Assembly: GCA_037445115.1 (NCBI GenBank)
Contig: JBBILC010000131.1
Coordinates: forward strand, 1 to 13,685
DNA from: Trichothermofontia sp037445115
GTDB taxonomy: Bacteria > Cyanobacteriota > Cyanobacteriia > B231
DNA: 13,685 nucleotides
Reading direction: 5' to 3'
Shown: in pieces, positions 6,359 to 13,633 of the stretch
Layout of the letters: each line of letters opens with the position of its first letter
How positions within the stretch are numbered: position 1 is the first letter of the stretch
Notes under the pieces: generated by a model
Told to the model about the DNA's origin: nothing
The model's input: only the letters and a program-made list of their open reading frames with translations
Database searches by the model: none
Position numbers and translations under genes: made by a program

Positions 6359-7939
6359 TTAGCGACCAAATTTTTCCACTTGTGCCGCCACGTAGGCAGC
6401 CGGATCATTCGGGTCAAAGGTATCAAATTTAAGGGTTTCGATGCGTTGCGTTTCCGTCGGCGGGGTTTGGCCTAGTTCCTTTTGCAACTCGGCGGCTAGA
6501 TCCGTCAGGAAAATATCCTGGGCGATTTGGTCATAGTCAACTCCCTCGCCCGCCATCAAATTCCAACGCACCATCTGGGAGGTAATCCACTTGGCAAAGC
6601 TCTTCCAGGGATAGGGATCAAACCCAATACGATCGGGCACGTTTTGTTGATTCCCCAGGCCATCTTCAAACTGTCCTGTCAACACAGCTTCCACCACAGG
6701 TAAGGGCTGATTTAGGTATTGCCGCGCAATCAATGCCTCAGCAACAGATTTCCGGTTAGCGGGATCATTGGCGTAGTTGGCCGCATCAATAATCGCCTTA
6801 TTGACTGCCCGGAAGGTGTTGGGATTGGCATCAATCCAGGACTGACTGGCGGCAAAGGCACAGCACGGGTGGCCATCCCACAGGTCCTTGGTCAGCATGT
6901 GAATAAAGCCAACCCCTTCGTACACCGCCCGCTGGTTAAAGGGATCGGGCATCAGCATGGCGTCAATTTCCCCAGCGGTCATCTTGGCGACGCTATCCGG
7001 TGGCGGTACGGGGAAAATTTGCACATCCGTATCGGGGTTGATGCCCCCCGTTGCCAGGTAGTAACGAAGGAGTAAGTTGTGCATGGAAAAGGGGAAGGGC
7101 ACCCCAATTTTGAACCCCTTGAAGTCGGCAGGTCCCTTGACCGTATCCTTGTGCTTCATGGCGATCGTGATCGCTTGGCCGTTGATATTCTCAATACTGG
7201 CTAGTTTGATTGGAAAAGCGGCTGACCCTAACCCTAAGGTAATGGCGATCGGCATTGGGGACAGCATGTGGTAGGCATCCAGTTCGCCCGCGATCGCCGA
7301 ATCCCGGACCGCCGCCCAGTTGGGCATCTTCACCACCGATACGTTCAGGCCATATTTTTCATAGAACCCCAGCGGTTCCGACATGACGATCGGGGTGGCA
7401 CAGGTAATCGGAATAAAGCCGATCTTCAGGTCCGTTTTTTCCAAATTACCCGTACTAGTGGCCTCCGGCGTCGTTTCCGTGCCGGTATCACCCGTTTGGC
7501 GGGCAGGCCGGTTACAACTAGCCATCACCACCAGGGCACCCGCGATCACCGCCCGTTTCAAAAACTCCCGTCGGCTGAAATCACTGCTGCGAATCGTGTT
7601 ACTAAAAAACTCAGTGGCATGAACGCCAAATGCGGCAGCCATTGCTTGATCCAAACCGCCCGCTTCCCGGATCAAATCTCGACAGAATTGCTCTCGCGCT
7701 GGATTGCCCCCACTGATATTTCTGAGCAGCAGCGCCTCGCGCATTTCCACCTGGGTGAGGGTCTGGGCGAGATCGAGGGCAGATGATTCATAGACCCCCA
7801 TTTTCACCAAATCACTAATCCAATCCGTGGGATCGGTTGGCATCCCTGCCAGGAATTGCCAATGATCTTGCGGCAGGTGGTTGCCACCGCAGTAACAGCG
7901 GGTATCAACGGCTTGAGATGCGTTTGTCAAAACTGTCAT
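6359..7939 (-). CDS. cynA: Cyanate ABC transporter, substrate-binding lipoprotein with an unusual N-terminal extension
   Basis: The 526-residue product captures substrate outside the inner membrane for CynB-CynD. Residues from about 170 to 480 are an NrtA/CynA-like binding domain: LKIGFIPITCATPIVMSEPLG-type start, MLMPDPFNQRAVY, and GHPCCAFAAS (356-365), a patch typical of the NrtA group. It is preceded by a twin-arginine-like signal and lipobox: SRREFLKR (122-129), hydrophobic VIAGALVVMAS, and Cys142. A Thr/Glu-rich linker (148-168) follows. What is odd is a further ~120 residues before the signal, including RCYCGGNHLPQDHWQFL (14-30) and a helical segment to about 105. This stretch is well composed and uninterrupted, so it looks genuine. 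An ATG at 7642 (Met100) would give an ordinary 22-residue n-region instead. Which start is used decides whether the extension exists in the mature protein. First gene of the operon. Confidence 0.88.
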   Translation of the reverse strand: MTVLTNASQAVDTRCYCGGNHLPQDHWQFLAGMPTDPTDWISDLVKMGVYESSALDLAQTLTQVEMREALLLRNISGGNPAREQFCRDLIREAGGLDQAMAAAFGVHATEFFSNTIRSSDFSRREFLKRAVIAGALVVMASCNRPARQTGDTGTETTPEATSTGNLEKTDLKIGFIPITCATPIVMSEPLGFYEKYGLNVSVVKMPNWAAVRDSAIAGELDAYHMLSPMPIAITLGLGSAAFPIKLASIENINGQAITIAMKHKDTVKGPADFKGFKIGVPFPFSMHNLLLRYYLATGGINPDTDVQIFPVPPPDSVAKMTAGEIDAMLMPDPFNQRAVYEGVGFIHMLTKDLWDGHPCCAFAASQSWIDANPNTFRAVNKAIIDAANYANDPANRKSVAEALIARQYLNQPLPVVEAVLTGQFEDGLGNQQNVPDRIGFDPYPWKSFAKWITSQMVRWNLMAGEGVDYDQIAQDIFLTDLAAELQKELGQTPPTETQRIETLKFDTFDPNDPAAYVAAQVEKFGR

Positions 7940-8004
7940 AGGAACACTTCACCTGACTCGAGGGGGAGGTCTAACCACAAACCTAGAAGCATCGCTTGAA
8001 TTGG

Positions 8005-8026
8005 GGTTGGCCTGAGGTTGGCCTGA
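8005..8026. promoter_or_regulatory. 11-bp tandem direct repeat in the cyn leader
   Basis: GGTTGGCCTGA occurs twice in succession with no mismatch, 66-87 bases upstream of the cynA ATG. The period is about one helical turn, so the two copies present the same face. AraC-type regulators commonly bind direct repeats, and an AraC-type response regulator is encoded next door (8340-9131). It is therefore a candidate operator; the link to that regulator is inference. Confidence 0.35.
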
Positions 8027-8216
8027 ACCGGAATCGGCAACTGAATCGCCATCCAACTTTAATTCAAACGTTCATCCCTAACCCTACCAAAATCCAGTCT
8101 TGGGGAATAGCAACTTCTTTCGCAGGTATAGGATTTTCTTTAGATCACTTCACCCAGAAGCATCCTTCAGAAAATAGGTCATCAAAAACCAACCAGGGAT
8201 CTTTCGCCGCAAAAAT

Positions 8217-8230
8217 GCATTAAAAGATAC
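8217..8230. promoter_or_regulatory. Weak NtcA-like site upstream of the cyn operon
   Basis: GCA-N8-TAC matches five of the six fixed bases of the NtcA consensus GTA-N8-TAC. NtcA is the cyanobacterial nitrogen regulator and is known to control cyn genes in Synechococcus. The site is 278 bases before cynA, and I find no -10 box at the usual distance from it. No perfect GTA-N8-TAC occurs in 7940-8339. Confidence 0.2.
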
Positions 8231-8250
8231 AGAAAAGCAACACTTGATGG

Positions 8251-8280
8251 TTAATCTGATATTTTCTCCTGACAGATTAA
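8251..8280. promoter_or_regulatory. Inverted repeat between the response regulator and cynA
   Basis: TTAATCTG (8251-8258) and CAGATTAA (8273-8280) are perfect 8-bp arms separated by 14 bases, or about two helical turns centre to centre. It could be an operator for a dimeric regulator. It could also be a weak hairpin after the response-regulator gene, whose stop is 60 bases away, but no T-run follows on the minus strand. Confidence 0.35.
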
Positions 8281-8339
8281 GGCGTGTCTGGGAGAGAAGT
8301 GCCCAGTCCAGTCATGCCCTATGTGCTATCTAAATCGAT

Positions 8340-9131
8340 CTAGGATACGGCAACTTGTTCGCTGTTTTGACTCCGCCATCCTTGCGGGGTTGTGTGGTGG
8401 AATTGGCGGAATTGACGCACAAAATAGCTGACATCGGTATAGCCGACTTCGCCAGCGATTTGATTCACCGATTGTTGGGTTGTGGTGAGTAGGAAACGAG
8501 CCTGGGCCATCCGTCGTTCAATAATCCAGCGTTTAACCGTTTGTCCCGTCTGAGTTTGTACCAAGCTGGTTAAGTAGGCGGGGGAATACCCCACGGCCTG
8601 GGCCACATCCGTGAGGCGAATGGGGTGCTTGTAGTGGGCTTCGATGAACTGAAAAACCGGGGCCAAGTTGGGATGATCGGGAAAGATCGCGGGCGATCGC
8701 CCTGGGGAGGGGGGGTGGGGGGCGGCGGATGTCATGGATTGGACATACCAACGTTTGAGCATGGCCTGTCGTTCGAGGCGGGTGGAGATCGCGGCCAGCA
8801 GTTGTTCAACGGTGCAGGGCTTAGTCAGGTAGTCATCCGCGCCTAGGGCCATTCCCTGACGCAGGTCAGCCATTGTGACCTTGGCCGTGAGAAAAATGAA
8901 CGGAATCGCAGCGGTGGCGGGTTCCCGGTGGAGGGTGGACAAGACCTGATAGCCATCCATGTCCGGCATCATAATGTCGCACACAATCAGGTCGGGCGGG
9001 TGTTGCTGGGCCAACTGTACCCCCGCCGTCCCACTGGCGGCCACAAGCACCTGAAACCCTTCAAACTGCAAACACCGTGCGAAAATTTCACGGGTTTGGG
9101 CCTCATCTTCAATCACCAGAATGGTTGTCAT
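8340..9131 (-). CDS. Response regulator with receiver and AraC-type DNA-binding domains
   Basis: This is a 263-residue transcription regulator. The receiver domain (about 1-120) has the acidic pocket Glu8-Asp9, phospho-acceptor Asp52 in CDIMMPDMDG, Thr82 and Lys104, all intact. A Pro/Ser-rich linker (about 131-150; the DNA has a long G-run here) joins it to an AraC-type double helix-turn-helix at about 153-255. That domain includes LTDVAQAVGYSPAYLTSLVQ and the conserved end VGYTDVSYFVRQFRQFHHTTPQGWR. Phosphorylation should alter DNA binding. The histidine-kinase gene starts divergently 133 bases away and is the natural partner. The gene points toward the cyn operon on the same strand, 400 bases upstream of cynA, so it may regulate it. 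Its own targets are not known from sequence. Confidence 0.92.
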   Translation of the reverse strand: MTTILVIEDEAQTREIFARCLQFEGFQVLVAASGTAGVQLAQQHPPDLIVCDIMMPDMDGYQVLSTLHREPATAAIPFIFLTAKVTMADLRQGMALGADDYLTKPCTVEQLLAAISTRLERQAMLKRWYVQSMTSAAPHPPSPGRSPAIFPDHPNLAPVFQFIEAHYKHPIRLTDVAQAVGYSPAYLTSLVQTQTGQTVKRWIIERRMAQARFLLTTTQQSVNQIAGEVGYTDVSYFVRQFRQFHHTTPQGWRSQNSEQVAVS

Positions 9132-9229
9132 GGCCGGGTTATGACAGGTATGGGTGCGATCGGGATATCCCCTCTCTGTTCATAGGGTTTTTGGGATCAG
9201 GCGTGTGGTGTAGGAGACTACCGTATGGG

Positions 9230-9235
9230 TACAAT
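9230..9235 (+). promoter_or_regulatory. Possible -10 box for the histidine kinase
   Basis: TACAAT differs from TATAAT at one base and lies 30 bases before the ATG at 9265, inside the 133-base divergent spacer. I see no convincing -35 element 17 bases upstream, and neither divergent gene has a clear Shine-Dalgarno sequence. Confidence 0.3.
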
Positions 9236-9264
9236 GAGGGCTAAATTTGGGTATTGGCAATCCT

Positions 9265-11055
9265 ATGCCTTCCTCTCGCAGTCCTCTGTCTGATCCCCTG
9301 TCCGGAACCCAGACGATGGCGATCGCGCCGCCTCTCCCAGCGGCGATCGCTGCACCGGGACGGGCCGCTGCCGCCATGACGGTTGGGGATCTGCTCCCAG
9401 ATTTGCCGTTGCAAGCCTTCAGTCTGCCCAGTGATACGACTTACCAGGCGCTGGCCCGGTTTTTCCGGACTCATCCGGCGGCGTGGGGGGTGATGCTGAT
9501 CGCGCCGGACAGTCATCTGACGGCCTGTCATTGGCCGATCGCGCTGGTCTCCCGGCAACGGTTAAACCACTGGCGATCGCAGCGTTCCCGTTGGCGCAAG
9601 TGTTTGCCGCAATCCCTCGCCCACGATCCAGCAGTATGGCAAACGGTCCAGACCTATGGGCAAATTGAGCTACATTGGCCCCTGGCAACGGCCATCGATC
9701 GTCTTTTGATCGATCAACATGATGGGCTGGCAGGTCCGGTGGTCCTGATGACAACCGCAGGCCCCCGCTTATGCGATCGGCAAGCGTTGTTCGTGGCCTA
9801 TGCACGGCTGACGCGATCGCAACAACTGACCCTGATTGAACCAGCGTTTGAACAACTACAACAGCAACAACAATTAATTTTGAATGCGATCGGGGAAGGG
9901 GTCTACGGGGTTGATTTGCATGGCAGGGCGACGTTTGTGAATCCAGCGGCGGCCCAAATGATTGGGTGGGAACCCCAAGAACTGATTGGTAAATCCATGC
10001 ACCATGTTTTGCACCATTCCCATGCGGATCATTCCCCCTATCCCCGTGAGCAATGTCCGATTTATGCCGCTTTTCAAGATGGTATTGTCCACCGCGTCTC
10101 TAATGAGGTGTTTTGGCGACGGGATGGGACTTGTTTTTCCGTGGAATATATTAGTACACCGATTCGAGATGAACAGGGGAATCTGGTCGGGGCGGTTGTG
10201 GTGTTTCGGGACATTACCCAGCGCAAGTGGGCTGAGGCCATTTTGCAACGGACGAATGAGGAATTGGAACAACGGGTTCGCGATCGGACGCTGGCCTTGC
10301 AGGAAGCCAATGAACAACTGAAGGAACTCAGTGAACTGCGATCGCGGGTGATCACAATGGTCTGTCATGAATTCCGCAATCCCTTGAATAATATTTTGCT
10401 ATCGGTCTCATCCTTGGGACGCTATGATGCCCAACTGACCGCAGAGCAAAAGGGGCATTATTTACGGGGAATTCAGGATAATGTGGAGCGCATGACTCAG
10501 ATGATTGATGCCATTTTAATCATCGGTCGTGTTGAGGCTAAGGGGATTGCTGTTAATCCCAGTCGCTTTGACGTAATTCCCTTTTGCCGCCAGGTAATTG
10601 CTGAGATTACCGCCGAGCTAACCGATTGCCAACAAGGCGAAACCCGATCGGAACGGTTACACTTTACCAGCCGCTACAAGCGTTTAATGGTGACGCTGGA
10701 TGAGTGCCTATTGCGATCGATCTTGACCAATATTCTGACCAATGCGATTCGGTATACGCCTCCACCCGGTCGGATTCAGTTTAAGCTTAGCAAGCACACA
10801 GATTATGTAATTTTCCAGATCACAGATCAAGGGATTGGGATTGCGCCAGAGGATTTACCCCACATTTTTGAACCCTTCCATCGAGGTCGCAATGTCAGTA
10901 ATATCGGCGGGACAGGACTGGGCCTCAATATTGTCAAACGATTTGTCGATCTGCAAGGGGGACGGATTGAAGTCAATAGTCAGTTAGGCAAGGGCACCAC
11001 CTTCGCGGTGAGTTTACCGTGTCGAACCACCCTCTGTGCTCATATCTACTCCTAA
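9265..11055 (+). CDS. PAS-domain sensor histidine kinase
   Basis: From ATG 9265 the product has 596 residues; a TTG at 9247 and internal ATGs at 9316 and 9376 are alternatives. The first ~38 residues are Ala/Pro-rich and partly encoded by HIP1 sites, so the true start may be 9376 (MTVGDLLPDL). Residues ~40-190 resemble a degenerate CBS-pair sensor region (weak call). A PAS domain follows (about 203-318, GEGVYGVDLHGRATFVNPAA to VVFRDITQRK), then a coiled coil (325-358), a HisKA domain with His368 in MVCHEFRNPLNNI, and an ATPase domain with N-box NILTNAIRYTP (489-499), G1 DQGIGIA, F-box HIFEPFHRG and G2 GGTGLGL (548-554). All catalytic motifs are intact. No membrane segment is evident, so it is probably cytoplasmic. 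Divergent from the receiver-AraC gene, its likely partner. The signal is unknown. Confidence 0.93.
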   Translation: MPSSRSPLSDPLSGTQTMAIAPPLPAAIAAPGRAAAAMTVGDLLPDLPLQAFSLPSDTTYQALARFFRTHPAAWGVMLIAPDSHLTACHWPIALVSRQRLNHWRSQRSRWRKCLPQSLAHDPAVWQTVQTYGQIELHWPLATAIDRLLIDQHDGLAGPVVLMTTAGPRLCDRQALFVAYARLTRSQQLTLIEPAFEQLQQQQQLILNAIGEGVYGVDLHGRATFVNPAAAQMIGWEPQELIGKSMHHVLHHSHADHSPYPREQCPIYAAFQDGIVHRVSNEVFWRRDGTCFSVEYISTPIRDEQGNLVGAVVVFRDITQRKWAEAILQRTNEELEQRVRDRTLALQEANEQLKELSELRSRVITMVCHEFRNPLNNILLSVSSLGRYDAQLTAEQKGHYLRGIQDNVERMTQMIDAILIIGRVEAKGIAVNPSRFDVIPFCRQVIAEITAELTDCQQGETRSERLHFTSRYKRLMVTLDECLLRSILTNILTNAIRYTPPPGRIQFKLSKHTDYVIFQITDQGIGIAPEDLPHIFEPFHRGRNVSNIGGTGLGLNIVKRFVDLQGGRIEVNSQLGKGTTFAVSLPCRTTLCAHIYS

Positions 11056-11123
11056 AAGCGTAGCCACAATCTTGACTGTTACTCCATGTTGCGAGATCAA
11101 GCGTTTGGCGACACCCAAGGCAT

Positions 11124-12122
11124 ATGGTAGAGAATGACATGACCCAACGCAGTGACCACGACAGTCCTTGGAAACTGGTCCTGGAAGCCTATTTCCCCGA
11201 ATGCCTCCAGTTCTTTTTCCCCGATCTTTACGCGGCCATTGACTGGACGCGCCCCCACGAGTTTCTCGATACGGAACTACAACAGGTAGTGCGCGATGCT
11301 GCCCTGGGTCGCCGTTTTGCCAACAAGCTGGTTAAGGTTTGGCTGAAAAATCACCAGGAACTGTGGATTCTCATTCATGTTGAGGTTCAAGGTCGTAAAG
11401 ATGCCCAATTCCCCCAGCGGATGTATCAATATAATTACCGGATCAGCGTTCGCGCAGCGTCTCCGCAGGAGAATCGCTACGATCGCCCCGTGGTCAGCCT
11501 TGTGATTCTCTGCGATTCCAGCCCCACTTGGCGACCAATGACCTATGAGCAAAATACGCTGGGTTGCCAGATCACGTTCCAGTTCTTAAGTGTGAAGTTG
11601 CTAGACTACAAGCAGCGGTGGGCAGCGTTAGAGGCGAATGATAACCCATTTGCGACGGTGGTGATGGCCCATTGACACGCGCAGGCGACTTGTAGAAAAC
11701 CGAGCGATCGCAAAGCCTGGAAATTTAACCTCATCCGGCGGCTGTATGAAAGAGGGTACGATCGTCAGGACATCCTCAACCTGTTTCTGTTCATTGACTG
11801 GGTGATGGCACTTTCCGCAGAATTAGAACAAGCGTTTTGGCAAGAACTAGAGCAATACGAGGAGGCGCGACAGATGCCGTACATTAGCAGCGTTGAACGC
11901 ATAGGCTTGGAGAAAGGCCGCCAGGAAGGCAAACAGGTTGGACTGGAACGAGGACGACGGGAAATTCTGATAGCGCTGATGGAGGCACGGTTTGGGGAGG
12001 TCGATCGCGCTCTTCTTGACCGGATGCCCCAATTGTTAGCCTTGCCCGATCGCGAGGCGACGCAGTTAATTTTGCAATGCTCCCAAGCTGAGTTGATGGG
12101 CCATTTAAATCCGGGCAACTGA
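11124..12122 (+). pseudogene. Rpn/PD-(D/E)XK-type nuclease gene interrupted by an in-frame TGA
   Basis: The frame from ATG 11124 runs to TGA 11673-11675 (183 residues) and then stays open in the same frame to TGA 12120-12122. Together it is 332 codons, a full-length member of the cyanobacterial Rpn-like recombination-promoting nuclease / putative transposase group. N-terminal features are PWKLVLEAYFPECLQFFFPDLY (about 15-36, start of the family) and ELWILIHVEVQ (79-89) with the expected active-site Glu87 and Gln89. The downstream part has the family's RKAWKFNLIRRLYE and a Gly/Arg/Lys-rich helical repeat (about 256-275). In relatives I recall an Asp in the ADKLVKV motif; here it reads ANKLVKV (Asn67), which may also cost activity. 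A single base change could explain the stop. Readthrough or a 183-residue short form cannot be excluded. No ribosome-binding site is obvious. Confidence 0.8.
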
Positions 12123-12277
12123 TCATTTGCCGCTAGGTGGGGTGTTTAGCTATGAAAGCTGAGATCTCTGAGATCGCGGTCGGGTCGGTGGCGTGTATGA
12201 CACGGATTATCAGTATCAGCGGCATCAGTGGAGCATCGCCAGTCAAGCAAGTATGATCGTAAGTAATCGCTATCCCT

Positions 12278-12311
12278 GTTAAGTTGTGGTCCTTGTTAAG
12301 TTGTGGTCCTT
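12278..12311 (+). repeat. 17-bp tandem duplication at the start of the Uma2-like gene
   Basis: GTTAAGTTGTGGTCCTT occurs twice without mismatch (12278-12294 and 12295-12311). The second copy holds the GTG start codon at 12303, and its TAA (12297-12299) closes the frame just upstream. It looks like a recent slippage event that may have altered the native start region. Confidence 0.8.
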
Positions 12312-12941
12312 TCCCAAGCTGAGACAAGCTTTGCCGACTTCCCAGTTCACCCTGGCCAGCCAGCAACCTGGGCGGACTATCTTGTGCTGCGCGAACAGGA
12401 AACGGCTGAACGCGTCCGGTTATTTTTTCTGCAAGGATGGTTGTGGGTTGAGAGGGGAGCCGAAGGGATTAACCATGCTAGCGTGAGTGATTTATTCATG
12501 ATGCTGTTTTTCGTATGGTCAACCCTGCATCCAGACGAAACCTGGGTTTCCCTCGGACGCTGCTTACTCGAAAAAGCTCCCCTGCACGCAGGCGCACCGG
12601 ATCTCGTGTTGTATCGAGGGACTGCCTACCCCCGTTGGCAACCGGGTGAACCCCGCCGCATTGATCTACACCAGTGGTCAGCCCCGCTATTGGTGGGCGA
12701 AATTGCGGATACAACGCTGAAAACGGATCGGGAGGATAAGCGGCGGATCTATCACGCGATGGGCATTGCGGAATATTGGGTCATTGATGTCCAGGGGGAG
12801 CAGGTTCTGGGATGCCAATGGCAAACGGCCAATTATGTCGAAATTGCCGCATCCCAACTGAAAAAAACACGCACTAACTGTCGTATCGGAAAGACAAATA
12901 CAGCACTTCCATACTTGGTGAGGTACAGACAAGGGGCTTAA
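12303..12941 (+). CDS. Uma2-family (PD-(D/E)XK) putative endonuclease with a repeat-derived C-terminus
   Basis: This 212-residue product belongs to the Uma2 (DUF820) family, abundant in cyanobacteria and of largely unknown role. Family features are the N-terminal WADYLVLREQE and GWLWVE region, His58 (EGINHASVS), APDLVLY with Asp100, LLVGEIADTTL with Glu133, and DREDKRRIYHAMGIAEYWVIDV with Lys146. Asp100-Glu133 and the Lys are the expected metal-site residues. The only start in frame is GTG 12303, set in a 17-bp tandem duplication and lacking a Shine-Dalgarno sequence, so expression is doubtful. From codon 199 (12897) the last 14 residues and the stop TAA are encoded by the 98-bp dispersed repeat. 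The native C-terminus has therefore been replaced. The catalytic core appears complete, so I keep it as a CDS, though it may be decaying. Confidence 0.75.
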   Translation: MVLSQAETSFADFPVHPGQPATWADYLVLREQETAERVRLFFLQGWLWVERGAEGINHASVSDLFMMLFFVWSTLHPDETWVSLGRCLLEKAPLHAGAPDLVLYRGTAYPRWQPGEPRRIDLHQWSAPLLVGEIADTTLKTDREDKRRIYHAMGIAEYWVIDVQGEQVLGCQWQTANYVEIAASQLKKTRTNCRIGKTNTALPYLVRYRQGA

Positions 12942-12994
12942 GCCCCTTGTTCACAAGGCTTGACAGTACTTCATTAGAGCGGGAAGGGCTGTAA
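12897..12994 (-). repeat. 98-bp dispersed repeat, copy 2 (inverted relative to copy 1)
   Basis: This is the partner of 1007-1104 in opposite orientation, of identical length and about 91% identical. The central palindrome is intact (CAAGGGGCTTAAGCCCCTTG), and in this copy extends one further pair each side. Its left end lies inside the Uma2-like gene and supplies that gene's stop codon. Its right end lies 82 bases before the end of the transposase remnant. From 12995 to 13075 there is no gene; the bases from about 13009 may be the outer end of the transposase's insertion sequence. Confidence 0.8.
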
Positions 12995-13075
12995 TCCTCT
13001 TTTGTTACTCTGGGCAAAGAAAAAGCTGTCAAAGACTGGAAGTCGTTATCAGCTATGGGTTTCATCGGTCAGTTC

Positions 13076-13633
13076 TTAACACATTCCTAAATCTTTAGGC
13101 ATCTGATAGGAACTCAACGTCAGAAAGCATAGCTGATCAGCTTTCCTCGATGTTGGAACAATTTTACTCTCCCCGAAGTGATAAAAGAGGGGTAACCAAG
13201 GATTAATTAGATTAAATGATATTAATGGCTGCATCATTAGTCGCCAATTATTCAAGTAATTTTTCCAACCCTTACTCCGATCCCAATCACGATGTTCTGA
13301 AAATACTGCTGATACTACTCTAGATGACTTGTCAAATTCTGTCGAATACAAACTCACCAAAAGATAGGCACTACAGATAATCTCCCACCACTTCTCGATA
13401 CTCTCATACGCCGTCAACCGAAAATCGGCCTACTCCAACTCATTCTTACTTTGTTTTAACCCATATTCTATCCATCTCCTTAAACCAAATAAATTGCCAA
13501 CCGCTTGGTACTGAATCCCTGGAACTTTAGTCATAACCCACCAAGTTGCACCCCCTGGCAGGGTCTCAACATCAGTAAGCACGAAATCGATCTGCAACCC
13601 TAAAGCTTGTAACTCGCGAATCATGGCCGCAGC
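13076..13633 (-). pseudogene. Remnant of an IS701/IS4-like DDE transposase
   Basis: On the minus strand the frame enters at the 52-bp repeat junction (13633/13634) and runs to a TAA at 13078-13076, with one in-frame TAG at 13432-13430. About 186 codons remain, against roughly 400 in full-length relatives. Recognisable parts in order are AAAMIRELQALGLQIDFVL, TLPGGATWWVMTKVPG, VGNLFGLRRWIEYGLKQSKN, then after the TAG ADFRLTAYESIEKWWEIICSAYLLVSL and a C-terminal GWKNYLNNWRLMMQPLISFN. From memory of the family, KNELGWADF is expected, so the TAG replaces a Trp. Also from memory, about 100 residues normally separate the IREL and TLP segments, so an internal deletion is likely. Three lesions (5' loss, deletion, nonsense) make it inactive. 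Family name is tentative; transposase identity is firm. Confidence 0.8.

Noticed and set aside
7996..8223. A 75-codon plus-strand ORF in the cyn leader.
   Set aside because: It has no recognisable composition or ribosome-binding site, and it lies over the direct repeat and promoter region. It is probably chance.
12152..12256. A 34-residue ORF and a neighbouring frame reading GVYDTDYQYQRHQW between the two nuclease genes.
   Set aside because: Neither has a ribosome-binding site or supportable homology. The second may be the tail of a lost gene, but this cannot be shown.
12874..13065. A 63-codon minus-strand ORF beside the transposase remnant.
   Set aside because: Most of it is the 98-bp dispersed repeat read in an arbitrary frame.
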